This document shows, in pieces, positions 44,770 through 53,416 of a stretch of DNA of 64,000 nt. The position numbers and the translations under genes were made by a program. Below the pieces are notes generated by a model. The model was given only the letters and a program-made list of their open reading frames with translations. It was not told where the DNA came from and did not search any database. Position 1 is the stretch's first letter; each line of letters opens with the position of its first letter. The stretch spans positions 1 through 64,000 of the forward strand of contig CABTXP010000003.1 in NCBI GenBank assembly GCA_902488815.1. Reading direction: 5' to 3'. The stretch comes from an uncultured Eubacteriales bacterium (GTDB lineage: Bacteria > Bacillota > Clostridia > Tissierellales > Peptoniphilaceae).

Positions 44770-46086
44770 TTGAAATTAGAATTTAATTTAAAGCAGGTAC
44801 AAACTCTTGCCATTACGCAGGAGTTGGTACTTGCCATTGAAATTTTACAATTAAATAACTTGGAGCTTAAAGACTATATTAAAAAAGAAGCTGAAGAAAA
44901 TGTGGCACTTGACCTACCTGATGCAACAGTTGATGACAGATTGGAAAAATTTATCAGAAATTGGAAAGAAGCTTCGGAAAACAGATATAATTTTCCGGGA
45001 GAAGAAAGAGAAGAGTACAGCTACGAAAATTTTGCCACAAAAGAGGACTGTTTGAGCGATCATCTACTTGATCAGTTGCCGGGCCTTTTTCTCTCGGAGG
45101 AAGAAGAGACAGTTGCACGATATGTCCTTGGAAACATAGACTCAAACGGCTATCTGACCTCAAGCGCCGCCGACATGGCAAAGGAAATTCGCGTGAGTGA
45201 AGATGAAATCGAAGAGATTATAAAGGGCATTCAAACCTTTGAGCCGGCAGGTGTAGGCGGAAGAAATTTAAGAGAAGTTCTTCTCCTTCAAACAGATGAC
45301 AAGGTTGAAAGGGAAATAATAAACTCCTACTTAGAAGAAGTTTCAAGAAACAGAATAGTTGAGATAGGAGAGGCCATGAACCTTCCCGCAAAGGAAGTTC
45401 AAAGTGCAGTAGACAGAATTAAAAAACTTAATCCCAAGCCCGGAGCATCATTCCCAAGCTGCGAGAGAACTCTGTACATAGTCCCTGACGGTGAAATAAA
45501 AGTAGAGGACGGCAAGGTGGTCGTTGAAATTTTTGACGACGGCAAGGAAAATTTAAACCTTAACACCTACTACCTGACCCTGCTTCAAGAGACTAAGGAC
45601 CAAGAAGTTATAAACTACTTAAAGGACAGAGTTAAAAAGGCAATGTTTTTGGTAAAGGCCATTGAACAACGTAAAGAGACAATAAAAAAAGTCATACATT
45701 CCATTGCAAAACTTCAAGAGAGATTTTTCTTGGGAGGAGCTTTGGCACCAATGACTTTAAAAGACGTGGCATATGATGTGGAGATGAGCGAGTCTACAAT
45801 TTCAAGAACCACGAGAGGCAAGTACATAATTTTTGAAAACAAGACCTATGAATTAAAAGACTTCTTTACCCAAGGCTTAAGAGGCGAAGGAGAAGATATT
45901 TCATCAAGGGAAGTAAAGGACAGAATAATTGAAATAATAGAAGGAGAAGACCCGAAAAAACCTCTCTCCGATCAAAAAATATCGAATATGCTCAAGGAAG
46001 AGGGAGTGGAAATCTCCAGACGCACCGTGGCAAAGTATAGAGATGAAGAAAACATACCTGCCACAAGTAAGAGAAGAAGATTTTAA
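44770..46086 (+). CDS. rpoN: RNA polymerase sigma-54 factor RpoN
   Basis: A 438-residue sigma-54. Region I is MKLEFNLKQVQTLAITQEL with its Gln/Leu-rich helix; an acidic region II follows, then the core-binding domain and the C-terminal DNA-binding part with HTH (LKDVAYDVEMSESTISRTT). The RpoN box is SRRTVAKYRDE near the end. The start is TTG at 44770, with AGAAAGG rather far upstream. Sigma-54 needs an AAA+ activator, and none is encoded in this window. It follows the dehydrogenase by 5 bp. Confidence 0.95.
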   Translation: MKLEFNLKQVQTLAITQELVLAIEILQLNNLELKDYIKKEAEENVALDLPDATVDDRLEKFIRNWKEASENRYNFPGEEREEYSYENFATKEDCLSDHLLDQLPGLFLSEEEETVARYVLGNIDSNGYLTSSAADMAKEIRVSEDEIEEIIKGIQTFEPAGVGGRNLREVLLLQTDDKVEREIINSYLEEVSRNRIVEIGEAMNLPAKEVQSAVDRIKKLNPKPGASFPSCERTLYIVPDGEIKVEDGKVVVEIFDDGKENLNLNTYYLTLLQETKDQEVINYLKDRVKKAMFLVKAIEQRKETIKKVIHSIAKLQERFFLGGALAPMTLKDVAYDVEMSESTISRTTRGKYIIFENKTYELKDFFTQGLRGEGEDISSREVKDRIIEIIEGEDPKKPLSDQKISNMLKEEGVEISRRTVAKYRDEENIPATSKRRRF

Positions 46087-46099
46087 AGTAAAAAAATAT

Positions 46100-46145
46100 C
46101 CCGCCATGTGTGATGAGTACATATCACATGCGCGGGACTTTTTTA
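46100..46145. terminator. Bidirectional terminator between rpoN and murJ
   Basis: A long imperfect stem with arms CCCGC/GCGGG and CATGTG/CACATG (46101-46136) is followed by a T run on the plus strand; on the minus strand the A-rich sequence at 46091-46096 supplies the T tract. Confidence 0.8.
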
Positions 46146-47720
46146 TTTGCGTTTTTTAAATCTAAGCTTTGCAATTTTCCAAAGGTCTCTAATCTCTCTC
46201 ACACCTAAGGCGTGAAGTGAAACGGCATATACCGCCATAGCCACGGCCACTATAATGAGAAGCAAAACAAGCATTGCCAACCTTGCCCCGATGACGCTTC
46301 CCAACGTCCTTATAAAGACCGGTTCCAAGGGGAAGTATAAAAGACATATAAGTCCCAAGAGGACAGATGCCATAATAGTCTTTATAAAAGCTCTCACATA
46401 GGACTTGGTGCCCAAGTTGCCGATTTTCTTTCGAAGCAGCCTAAAGGATAGAAACATAGCTACTGTAGTTGCAATACTTACAGACGTTGCCAAGCCTTGG
46501 ATGCCGAACTTGTGTGCCACAAGAATATTCAAAGCAATATTAATAAAAACATTGACACCGCCCACGATAAAGGGAGTCTTAGTGTCGTGAATTGAATAGT
46601 AAACCCTGTTAAGCACATTTGAAATTGAAATGGAAATAAGGGCGACGGTGTAACATCTTAAAGTCGTCGTAACTTGGTAGGCGTCATCAGCAGTAAATCT
46701 GCCGTGAAGATAGACAATGTCTACAAAGGGCCTTGCCAAAATTATAAGACCTACCGTGGCGGGAACTGTAATAAAAAATACAGTCTTAACCCCGGCGTTC
46801 ATAACCCTTTTACCTTTCATAATATTTCCCGAGCCGAATTCTCTCGAAAGAATGGGGAAAATTATAGCCGTAATTGCGGTAATAAATATACCGAGTATCA
46901 TCAGGTTTAATTTATTTGCATAGTCCAAGTTGGAGGGCGCACCCTCACCAAGTCCTCCCGCAATAGTCCTGTTGACAATAACATTAAGGTCGTTGATGGA
47001 TGTACTTATAAGGACGGGAATTGAAAGAATAACCGCCTCTTTAACATATTTGTTTTTAAAGTCGATAATAAGCTTCGGTCTGTATCCCGCCCTAAAGGCG
47101 TCGGGAAGTAAAAATATAACCTGTGCCACAATCCCTAAGACACTTGCAACAGTAAGACCGACAATGCCGAAGGAATGAACAAAAAAGTTCAGGTAAATAA
47201 TGTAGACCAAGTTTAAAGGTATGGCAACGGCACCCGCCGCCGCAAAGCGACCTTCGTATTGTAAAAAGCCTGTCAAGACTCCCACGATTGCGGAGAAAAT
47301 CATTACAGGCATTCCCACCTTGGTAAGTTCCGCCGCCAAGAGGAATGTGTCCTCCGGTGCAAGGTATGCCGTAAGCATAGCCACCTGTTTTGAAAAAATC
47401 ATTCCAAGAGCCGCGACGACAGCTGAAATAATTACAACAGATGAAAGCATATTATTTGTATATACAAGCTTCTTACCTTCTCCCAAGTCGTGTTCCATCT
47501 TTTGAATCCCCGGTATAAAAGTTGTGGCAATAGCCGCAGTAATAAGGGCGGAGATTAAAGCTGTAGCCGATTGAGACAAAGTAAAAGCGTCTTTTTCCAT
47601 TCCGGATCCGAATTTTGAGGCGATTAAAATCTCTCTATATAGGCCCAAAATTTTTCCAATTAGGGCAAAAAAAACAATTGCAAAGGTAGACCTGGCAATT
47701 TTTTTAGTCGATTTTTCCAT
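46143..47720 (-). CDS. murJ: Lipid II flippase MurJ
   Basis: The 525-residue MOP-superfamily protein has about 14 transmembrane helices. The N-terminal family sequence FALIGKILGLYREILIASKFG and the conserved GAPSNLDYANKLNLM region of TM7 match MurJ/MviN. It flips lipid II outward for peptidoglycan synthesis. It is monocistronic, between a terminator and the divergent ABC exporter. Confidence 0.92.
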   Translation of the reverse strand: MEKSTKKIARSTFAIVFFALIGKILGLYREILIASKFGSGMEKDAFTLSQSATALISALITAAIATTFIPGIQKMEHDLGEGKKLVYTNNMLSSVVIISAVVAALGMIFSKQVAMLTAYLAPEDTFLLAAELTKVGMPVMIFSAIVGVLTGFLQYEGRFAAAGAVAIPLNLVYIIYLNFFVHSFGIVGLTVASVLGIVAQVIFLLPDAFRAGYRPKLIIDFKNKYVKEAVILSIPVLISTSINDLNVIVNRTIAGGLGEGAPSNLDYANKLNLMILGIFITAITAIIFPILSREFGSGNIMKGKRVMNAGVKTVFFITVPATVGLIILARPFVDIVYLHGRFTADDAYQVTTTLRCYTVALISISISNVLNRVYYSIHDTKTPFIVGGVNVFINIALNILVAHKFGIQGLATSVSIATTVAMFLSFRLLRKKIGNLGTKSYVRAFIKTIMASVLLGLICLLYFPLEPVFIRTLGSVIGARLAMLVLLLIIVAVAMAVYAVSLHALGVREIRDLWKIAKLRFKKRK

Positions 47721-47786
47721 ATTTCCTCCATTTACTGTAGTATATTAATTATTACTTATGTTGTCAAACGAGTAAAACTCTTGTGC

Positions 47787-47792
47787 TATAAT
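47787..47792 (+). promoter_or_regulatory. Extended -10 promoter of the ABC exporter gene
   Basis: TGCTATAAT is a perfect extended -10 element (TGnTATAAT). The -35 match is poor: TTGTCA at 47761-47766 is 20 bp away. It lies 18 bp before the ATG. Confidence 0.65.
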
Positions 47793-47810
47793 AGCAAAAA
47801 GGAGGCGAAA

Positions 47811-49556
47811 ATGAATACTTTTGATTCAATTAAAAGGATTAAACCTTACTTTAAAAAATACAGAACGGTTTTATACTTGGACTTATTTTGCGCATCACTT
47901 ACAACGGTAGCGGACATAACACTACCTCTTATATTAAAATTTTTAACTCAAACGGCAATGGACGATCCCCTTAACTTTACAATGAATGTAGTTTTAAAAA
48001 TCGCCCTTTTGTTTTTTGTAATAAAAATCATAGATATAATTGCCGGATACTATATGACCAGTATCGGTCACATAATGGGCGCAAAAATTGAGACGGAAAT
48101 GAGAAGGGACATATACTCCCATCTTCAAACACTTTCCGACTCTTTTTACAACGAGGCTCGCATCGGACAAATTATGAGCCGTATTACAAACGATCTCTTT
48201 GACATAACGGAGTTTGCACACCACTGTCCTGAAGAATACTTTATCGGCGCAATTAAAATTATTGTCACCTTTGTAATTTTAATGAGTATAAATGTGCCCA
48301 TGACACTTATTATTTACGCAATCATTCCCTTTATGTTTATAGTTGCGGCAAAGTACAGAAAGAAAATGAGAGAGGCGCAACAGAGACAGCGTGTTCACAT
48401 TGGAGATATAAACTCGGAAATAGAAGACAGCCTTTCAGGCATAAGAGTAGTGAGAAGTTTTACAAACGAAGAACTTGAAAAAGACAAGTTCAGCGAGTCC
48501 AACAACTACTTCTTGGGCATAAAAAAATCCTACTACAAAAACATGGCTGCATTTATGACTGTCACAAGAACCTTTGACGGCATAATGCACCTTGCCCTTA
48601 TCTTAACCGGCGGCTATTTTATGATACAGGGGACAATTGACCCTGCGGACTTAATAGTATATGTAATGTATGTAAGGACAATGATAATGACTGTAAACAG
48701 AATTGTAGAATTTACAGAGCAGTTCCAAAAAGGCATAACAGGCATAGAGAGATTCGGAGAAATAATGGACATTGAGCCGGAGATAAAAGACACCCCCGGC
48801 GCAAAAGACATAGAAAATGTATCGGGGAACTTGGAATTTAAAGACGTATGGTTCAGGTACAACAAAGACCTTCCCTATGTAATAAAGGACTTTAACCTGA
48901 AGATAAGTCCCGGGGAAAGTGTGGCAATAGTAGGCCCCTCAGGTAGCGGCAAGACCACGATCTGTAACCTTATCCCGAGATTTTATGAAGTCAGTGAAGG
49001 ACAGATTTTACTTGACGGCAAGGACACAAAGGACATAACCTTAAAGTCCCTTAGAGAAAACATCGGCATAGTACAACAGGACGTGTACCTCTTCTCAGGA
49101 AGTATATTGGACAACATTCGCTACGGCAGAGAAGATGCAACCTTTGAAGAAGTAGTGGAAGTATCCAAGATGGCGGGGGCGTATGAATTTATTAAAGAAA
49201 TGCCTGACGGCTTTGACACTCACGTAGGAGAGAGAGGCGTAAAACTATCAGGCGGACAAAAACAGCGTATCTCAATAGCAAGAGTGTTTTTAAAAAATCC
49301 GAAAATCTTAATATTGGATGAAGCCACCTCGGCCCTTGACAACGAAAGTGAATTAATAGTGCAGCAGTCTCTTGAAAGACTTACCAAGGGAAGGACGACA
49401 CTAACCATCGCCCACAGACTCACCACAGTCCAAAACTCCGACCTGATCCTTGTCATGTCGGAAGAAGGCATAGTGGAGCGCGGCACTCACGAAGAGCTCA
49501 TGGCAAAAAAATCCTACTACTACAATCTGTATACAAAGGGCGGCCTTTTAAATTAA
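47811..49556 (+). CDS. ABC exporter, fused permease and ATPase (type IV, multidrug/lipid-like)
   Basis: A 581-residue half-transporter: six membrane helices (about residues 15-315) followed by a nucleotide-binding domain. That domain has Walker A GPSGSGKTT, signature LSGGQKQRISIARV, Walker B ILILDEATSALD and switch His in IAHRL. It works as a homodimer and exports lipids, drugs or peptides. ATG 47811 follows GGAGG; the frame extends ten codons further upstream without a ribosome site. Confidence 0.92.
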   Translation: MNTFDSIKRIKPYFKKYRTVLYLDLFCASLTTVADITLPLILKFLTQTAMDDPLNFTMNVVLKIALLFFVIKIIDIIAGYYMTSIGHIMGAKIETEMRRDIYSHLQTLSDSFYNEARIGQIMSRITNDLFDITEFAHHCPEEYFIGAIKIIVTFVILMSINVPMTLIIYAIIPFMFIVAAKYRKKMREAQQRQRVHIGDINSEIEDSLSGIRVVRSFTNEELEKDKFSESNNYFLGIKKSYYKNMAAFMTVTRTFDGIMHLALILTGGYFMIQGTIDPADLIVYVMYVRTMIMTVNRIVEFTEQFQKGITGIERFGEIMDIEPEIKDTPGAKDIENVSGNLEFKDVWFRYNKDLPYVIKDFNLKISPGESVAIVGPSGSGKTTICNLIPRFYEVSEGQILLDGKDTKDITLKSLRENIGIVQQDVYLFSGSILDNIRYGREDATFEEVVEVSKMAGAYEFIKEMPDGFDTHVGERGVKLSGGQKQRISIARVFLKNPKILILDEATSALDNESELIVQQSLERLTKGRTTLTIAHRLTTVQNSDLILVMSEEGIVERGTHEELMAKKSYYYNLYTKGGLLN

Positions 49557-49583
49557 ACTTTAGCGGCAAATATTTAATAAAAA

Positions 49584-49612
49584 AAAGACCTCAATATTCT
49601 TTTGAGGTCTTT
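49584..49612. terminator. Bidirectional terminator
   Basis: A 10-bp stem AAAGACCTCA/TGAGGTCTTT (49584-49593 with 49603-49612) lies between the convergent ABC exporter and MBL genes. Confidence 0.85.
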
Positions 49613-49614
49613 AA

Positions 49615-50283
49615 TTATTTGAGATTAAATTCTTCCTCGGGGCCTTTTATTGTAAAAATTTCACAGAAGGGGAATTTGTCCTTCATCTCATCTTTAAATT
49701 TTTCGGAGATTTCATATTCGTCCCACATGTGCATCGGGAAAAAGTATTTAGGTCTCAGCTTTTCAATATAGTATTCTCCCGTCAAATGATACTTGTCCTT
49801 CATGCGAGGGTCCACAGGAGAGAAGACAACATCTACACGGTCCATTATTTTGTCTATCTCGCCCTTAAACCATTTTTCCATGTGAGTTCGTTCATCCGCC
49901 GAGTATCTGTCCCAGAACCACCAGTTGTGATCTCCTGCGAAGACCAAGGCGTGACCTTCCGCCTTGACGAGGGTGAAGAAGCCTTCGTCTGTTGAGTCGT
50001 AAAATTTAAACTCCACATCTTCTATCTTCAAGGACTCGTCGGGAGCGACAAAATATCTGTTTTCTCTTTTATCTGCAACAATATCTTCACTTAATACATA
50101 GTAGTCGGCATTAAAGTCGAAAATCTTTTCGGAAAAGTGGTCTCCATGTTCGTGAGTTGAGATGAAAAAAACTTTTTTGTCTTTTGGAATATTTAAATTG
50201 CCTTTGCCGAAGTAGTCAAAGACGAAGAAGTGTCTTTCCATTTCCACGGCAAAAGAGCTGTGGTATATAAATGTAATTTTCAT
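49615..50283 (-). CDS. MBL-fold metallo-hydrolase
   Basis: A 222-residue beta-lactamase-fold hydrolase with the metal motif STHEHGDHFSEK, later metal ligands in FAGDHNWW and a C-terminal His in FFPMHMWDEYE. The closest branch by eye is the UlaG-like group. Start ATG 50283 follows AAAGGAGG; the frame extends 11 codons further upstream. Substrate unknown. Confidence 0.82.
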   Translation of the reverse strand: MKITFIYHSSFAVEMERHFFVFDYFGKGNLNIPKDKKVFFISTHEHGDHFSEKIFDFNADYYVLSEDIVADKRENRYFVAPDESLKIEDVEFKFYDSTDEGFFTLVKAEGHALVFAGDHNWWFWDRYSADERTHMEKWFKGEIDKIMDRVDVVFSPVDPRMKDKYHLTGEYYIEKLRPKYFFPMHMWDEYEISEKFKDEMKDKFPFCEIFTIKGPEEEFNLK

Positions 50284-50371
50284 GGCGCCTCCTTTTAAAT
50301 ATAAAATAATTATCACATTTTATTCATAGATATCCAATAAAAATGAGTATAATAGACTTTGGAGGTATGAA

Positions 50372-51577
50372 ATGGAAGATAACAGATATGACTATTACAA
50401 AAAACCTAAAAAAGAAAAGAGAAAAATCGGCATCATCGGTGCTTTAATAATTGCTTTAATCGGAGGATTGGTGGGAGGTTCCATAGGATATTTTGCAGCG
50501 GCTGAAGGCTTTAAAGGAAGTGCTGCACCTGCCACAAGTGTCAGCGACAACTCCGGCACTGAAAAAATTATCGTAAACAAAACGGAAAATCCCGTATCGG
50601 CGGTAGCATCAAAGGCAATGCCTTCAATAGTTGGCATCTCAACGGTGATGAAAGTCCAAGACAGTTGGGCGTGGTTTAACACGGAAAGAGAAGTCCCTGC
50701 CACGGGAAGCGGCATAATCGTCGACCCTCGCGGATATATTTTGACCAATGCCCACGTGGTAAATGACGGCGAAGTCACAAGCTGCCAAGTAATGTTAGAC
50801 GACGGCACCTATGTAGACGGCAAAGTAATTTGGACGGACAAGAGCATAGACGTGGCATTTGTAAAAATTGAAACAGATCACAAACTCATCCCGGCAACCT
50901 TGGGAGACTCGGACAAAGTAAATGTGGGAGACCTGGCAGTAGCAATAGGAAACCCAATTGACCCGGCATTTCAAAGGTCGGTAACAGCAGGAGTAATCTC
51001 CGGACTTAACAGAGTAGTGGGACAAGTCTCAGGGGGCGGCTACATGACAGGCCTTATCCAAACAGATGCGGCAATAAACGGCGGCAACTCCGGCGGCGCA
51101 CTTTTAAACGACAAAGGCGAAGTCATAGGCATGAACACGGTAAAAGTTCAAACGGCGGAAGGCTTGGGCTTTTCAATCCCAATAAACTCAATAAGACCTA
51201 TAATCGAAGAAGTATTAAAGACAGGCACATACAACTTGCCCGTACTTGGCATAGACCAATATGATGCAAAGTCTGCCCAAATGATAATGCGTAAAGATTT
51301 AGGCGTGGAAAACGGCGTACTTGTAATTAACGTCTACAAGGGATCACCTGCAGAAGAAGCAGGCATAAAGCCGGGAGACATCATAGTAAAGATGGGCGGC
51401 ATGGACATAATGAGTATGGACTCGCTAAAAGTTGCATTGTACAAGGAGAAAGTAGGAGACACGACAAAAGTCACAGTCTTCAGAGACGGCAAGAACGTGG
51501 AATTGGAAGTAACCTTTACGGACTTCCAAGTCTCCGACGCTCAAAGACAGAACAAAGACACATTCACTTATAAATAA
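50372..51577 (+). CDS. htrA: Membrane-anchored HtrA/DegP-like serine protease
   Basis: A 401-residue S1C protease with one N-terminal transmembrane anchor (about 19-44). The catalytic triad is His128 (TNAHVV), Asp160 (SIDVAFV) and Ser240 (GGNSGGAL). One C-terminal PDZ domain spans about 295-385 (GVLVINVYKGSPAEEAGIKP). It degrades or refolds misfolded exported proteins outside the membrane. GGAGG precedes the ATG. A solitary hairpin repeat begins 21 bp after its stop. Confidence 0.93.
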   Translation: MEDNRYDYYKKPKKEKRKIGIIGALIIALIGGLVGGSIGYFAAAEGFKGSAAPATSVSDNSGTEKIIVNKTENPVSAVASKAMPSIVGISTVMKVQDSWAWFNTEREVPATGSGIIVDPRGYILTNAHVVNDGEVTSCQVMLDDGTYVDGKVIWTDKSIDVAFVKIETDHKLIPATLGDSDKVNVGDLAVAIGNPIDPAFQRSVTAGVISGLNRVVGQVSGGGYMTGLIQTDAAINGGNSGGALLNDKGEVIGMNTVKVQTAEGLGFSIPINSIRPIIEEVLKTGTYNLPVLGIDQYDAKSAQMIMRKDLGVENGVLVINVYKGSPAEEAGIKPGDIIVKMGGMDIMSMDSLKVALYKEKVGDTTKVTVFRDGKNVELEVTFTDFQVSDAQRQNKDTFTYK

Positions 51578-51598
51578 AAAAGTAGTTGGAAAACAAAG

Positions 51599-51643
51599 GG
51601 GGACATTCGTGAAGTTGCTGACGGCAACGCAACGTGTGTCCCC
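51599..51643. repeat. Solitary GGGGACA hairpin repeat (R1)
   Basis: It begins GGGGACATTCGTG and ends GTGTGTCCCC, with an internal palindrome (GTTGCTGACGGCAAC). It is the first of twelve such hairpins in the window and lies just after htrA, where it may act as a 3' end structure; no T tract follows. Confidence 0.85.
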
Positions 51644-51658
51644 TATTTCGTTCCAGTA

Positions 51659-51704
51659 CACAAACCTCCCGAATTTTGATATAATATAAAAAAGAGGTAC
51701 TTAT
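51659..51704 (+). repeat. 46-bp direct repeat, copy 1 (macro-gene promoter-like)
   Basis: This segment, starting CACAAACCTCCCGAATTTTG, matches 52318-52363 at 41 of 46 positions. The second copy carries the promoter-like and ribosome-binding sequences directly ahead of the macro-domain gene; in this copy the GAGGTACTTAT end leads to no ORF. Confidence 0.85.
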
Positions 51705-51788
51705 AAACTAAACATATGTATTTATACACTATTTGGTTTTGATAGGTTTGAGCGTAAGCAGTGTCATAGAGACTCGGGAGGAAATTAA

Positions 51789-51965
51789 ATGATATATACT
51801 ATTGTATCTGTAATAATAGGAATTATAATAAATCTTATTTTTCCATATTATGTAAATAGTGGTTTGATGCATACAGGAGTTGGAACTTGTATTACTATTG
51901 GGTTAATATCCATTAAAATATTAAATGAAATTAAAGAATTAAGTAAAAAGTTAGATAAGCAATAG
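51789..51965 (+). CDS. Small hydrophobic protein of unknown function
   Basis: A 58-residue ORF with a good GGGAGG site seven bases before ATG. It begins MIYTIVSVIIGIIINLIFPY and has two hydrophobic segments (about 3-20 and 28-43), then a short charged tail with many Lys and Glu. It resembles small holin-like or type-I-toxin-like membrane peptides in shape only. Its base composition is more AT-rich than its neighbours. It lies between the two copies of the 46-bp direct repeat. Confidence 0.55.
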   Translation: MIYTIVSVIIGIIINLIFPYYVNSGLMHTGVGTCITIGLISIKILNEIKELSKKLDKQ

Positions 51966-52023
51966 AACTTATAAATTTATTTAAGAGCATCTGTCAAAAT
52001 GGTAGGTGCTTTTTAGATTTTTT

Positions 52024-52310
52024 GGGGACATTCACCCTCCTTCGTCGGGTACAGGCCTTGAAGCGGTGTGTCCCCTTAAAACTATCTTTAAATTCAAAAC
52101 AAGGTTTATAAACGACTAAGCCTTTTATTTTGAGTCGTAAACAAACTCGATTTAACTACTTACACTTCATTCAGGGGACACACGCTTCGTTTTTGCTTTG
52201 CAAAACTTCGCGAATGTCCCCAAGAAACAACGCACATCTCTCAGGGGACATTCACCCTCCTTCGCCGGGTACAGGCCGCGAAAAGCTTTAGCTTTGAGAG
52301 GTGTGTCCCC
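52024..52310. repeat. Composite hairpin repeat array A (three hairpins and core)
   Basis: Hairpins are A1 52024-52075 (GGGGACATTC...GTGTGTCCCC), A2 52174-52221 (GGGGACACAC...GAATGTCCCC) and A3 52244-52310. A 98-bp core (52076-52173) lies between A1 and A2, with its own stem ACGACT/AGTCGT (52112-52117 with 52133-52138). A1 and A3 share the inner sequence ACCCTCCTTCG. A short linker, CAAGAAACAACGCACAT, separates A2 and A3 and recurs in array B. The 52.0-52.36 kb gap contains nothing else but the 46-bp repeat. Confidence 0.88.
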
Positions 52311-52317
52311 ACCGCCA

Positions 52318-52363
52318 CACAAACCTCCCGAATTTTGATAAAATAAACAGAGGAGGTACTTAT
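52318..52363 (+). repeat. 46-bp direct repeat, copy 2, ahead of the macro-domain gene
   Basis: It matches 51659-51704 at 41 of 46 positions and contains TTTTGATAAAATAA, a plausible -10 region, and the AGGAGG ribosome-binding site of the macro-domain gene. Confidence 0.8.
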
Positions 52364-53345
52364 GCCATTTGAAATAGTGAGAAACAACATAGTAAATATA
52401 AAAGCGGATGCAATTGTAAATACGGCAAACCCCAAGGCCACAGTCGGTGGAGGAGTAGACAGTGAGATACACAAAGGCGCGGGACCTGAGCTTCTCATTG
52501 CAAGAAAGAAAATCGGAGACATTCCCTTCGGCAAAGCCTTTATTACTCCCGCATATAATTTAAAGGCAAAATATGTCATTCACACCTCAACACCGTCCTT
52601 CCGAGGTGGAGCGAAGGGGGAAGAAGAAATACTTGCATCATGTATTAAAAACTCTCTAAACTTGGCAAAAGAAAAAGGCTGTCGGTCCATAGCCATGCCT
52701 TTAATCGGCACGGGTACCTGCGGTTACCCAAGTGACCTGGCACTTCAAATTACAATAAAAGAAGTGAGCGAATTTTTGTTAAAAAACGAAATGCACATAT
52801 ACCTTGCAGTCTTTTCCCGTGAAGCCTTGTCACTGTCCAAGAAACTTTTTCAGTCGGTAAAAGAATATATTTCCGAAAACTATGTGGAAGAAAAGATAGA
52901 TGAAGAATACATAGGCTCCTACAACAGAAGATATATTTTAGAGGACCGTATGATGGCACCCTCTATACAGGGTAGTGTTAGTATAGAAGACGCGATTAAA
53001 AATTTGGACGAAGGCTTTTCAAAGACATTAATCAAGCTCATAGACGAGTCCGGCAAGTCGGACCCTGAAGTTTATAAAAAGGCAAATATAGACAGAAAAC
53101 TCTTTTCCAAAATCAAAAACAATCCCGACTATCGCCCCTCAAAGACCACGGCAATAGCCTTTGCTTTGGCGTTGGAACTGAGCCGTGAAGGGACGGAGGA
53201 CCTAATAGGACGGGCGGGCTATGCCCTTACAAGGAGCAGCAAGTTTGACGTAATGATTGAATATTTTATTGAAAGGAAAAATTACAACATCTTTGAAATA
53301 AACGAAGTGCTCTTTGCCTTTGACCAACCTTTAATCGGCGGATAA
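52362..53345 (+). CDS. Macro-domain protein with C-terminal XRE-like helix-turn-helix domain
   Basis: A 327-residue protein. The macro domain (1-about 165) has the ADP-ribose-binding VNTANPKATVGGGVD loop (residues 19-33) and the PLIGTGTCGYP phosphate loop (113-123), as in MacroD/YmdB-type ADP-ribosyl hydrolases. Residues about 205-327 form a helical domain with an HTH look (EVYKKANIDRKLFSKIKN, then PSKTTAIAFALALEL). This is a recurring appendage of bacterial macro proteins. It is paired with a VWA gene 71 bp downstream and flanked by repeat arrays. Confidence 0.85.
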   Translation: MPFEIVRNNIVNIKADAIVNTANPKATVGGGVDSEIHKGAGPELLIARKKIGDIPFGKAFITPAYNLKAKYVIHTSTPSFRGGAKGEEEILASCIKNSLNLAKEKGCRSIAMPLIGTGTCGYPSDLALQITIKEVSEFLLKNEMHIYLAVFSREALSLSKKLFQSVKEYISENYVEEKIDEEYIGSYNRRYILEDRMMAPSIQGSVSIEDAIKNLDEGFSKTLIKLIDESGKSDPEVYKKANIDRKLFSKIKNNPDYRPSKTTAIAFALALELSREGTEDLIGRAGYALTRSSKFDVMIEYFIERKNYNIFEINEVLFAFDQPLIGG

Positions 53346-53416
53346 ATGTCGCCTCCAAAGCGACCCGAAGGCCTTCCCGATTTTTTACAATATAGTAAAA
53401 GAAAGGGAGGATAAAA

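Noticed and set aside
52167..52472. Minus-strand ORF of 101 codons across array A
   Set aside because: It is generated by the hairpin repeats and overlaps the macro-domain gene antisense; no ribosome site, low-complexity residue use.
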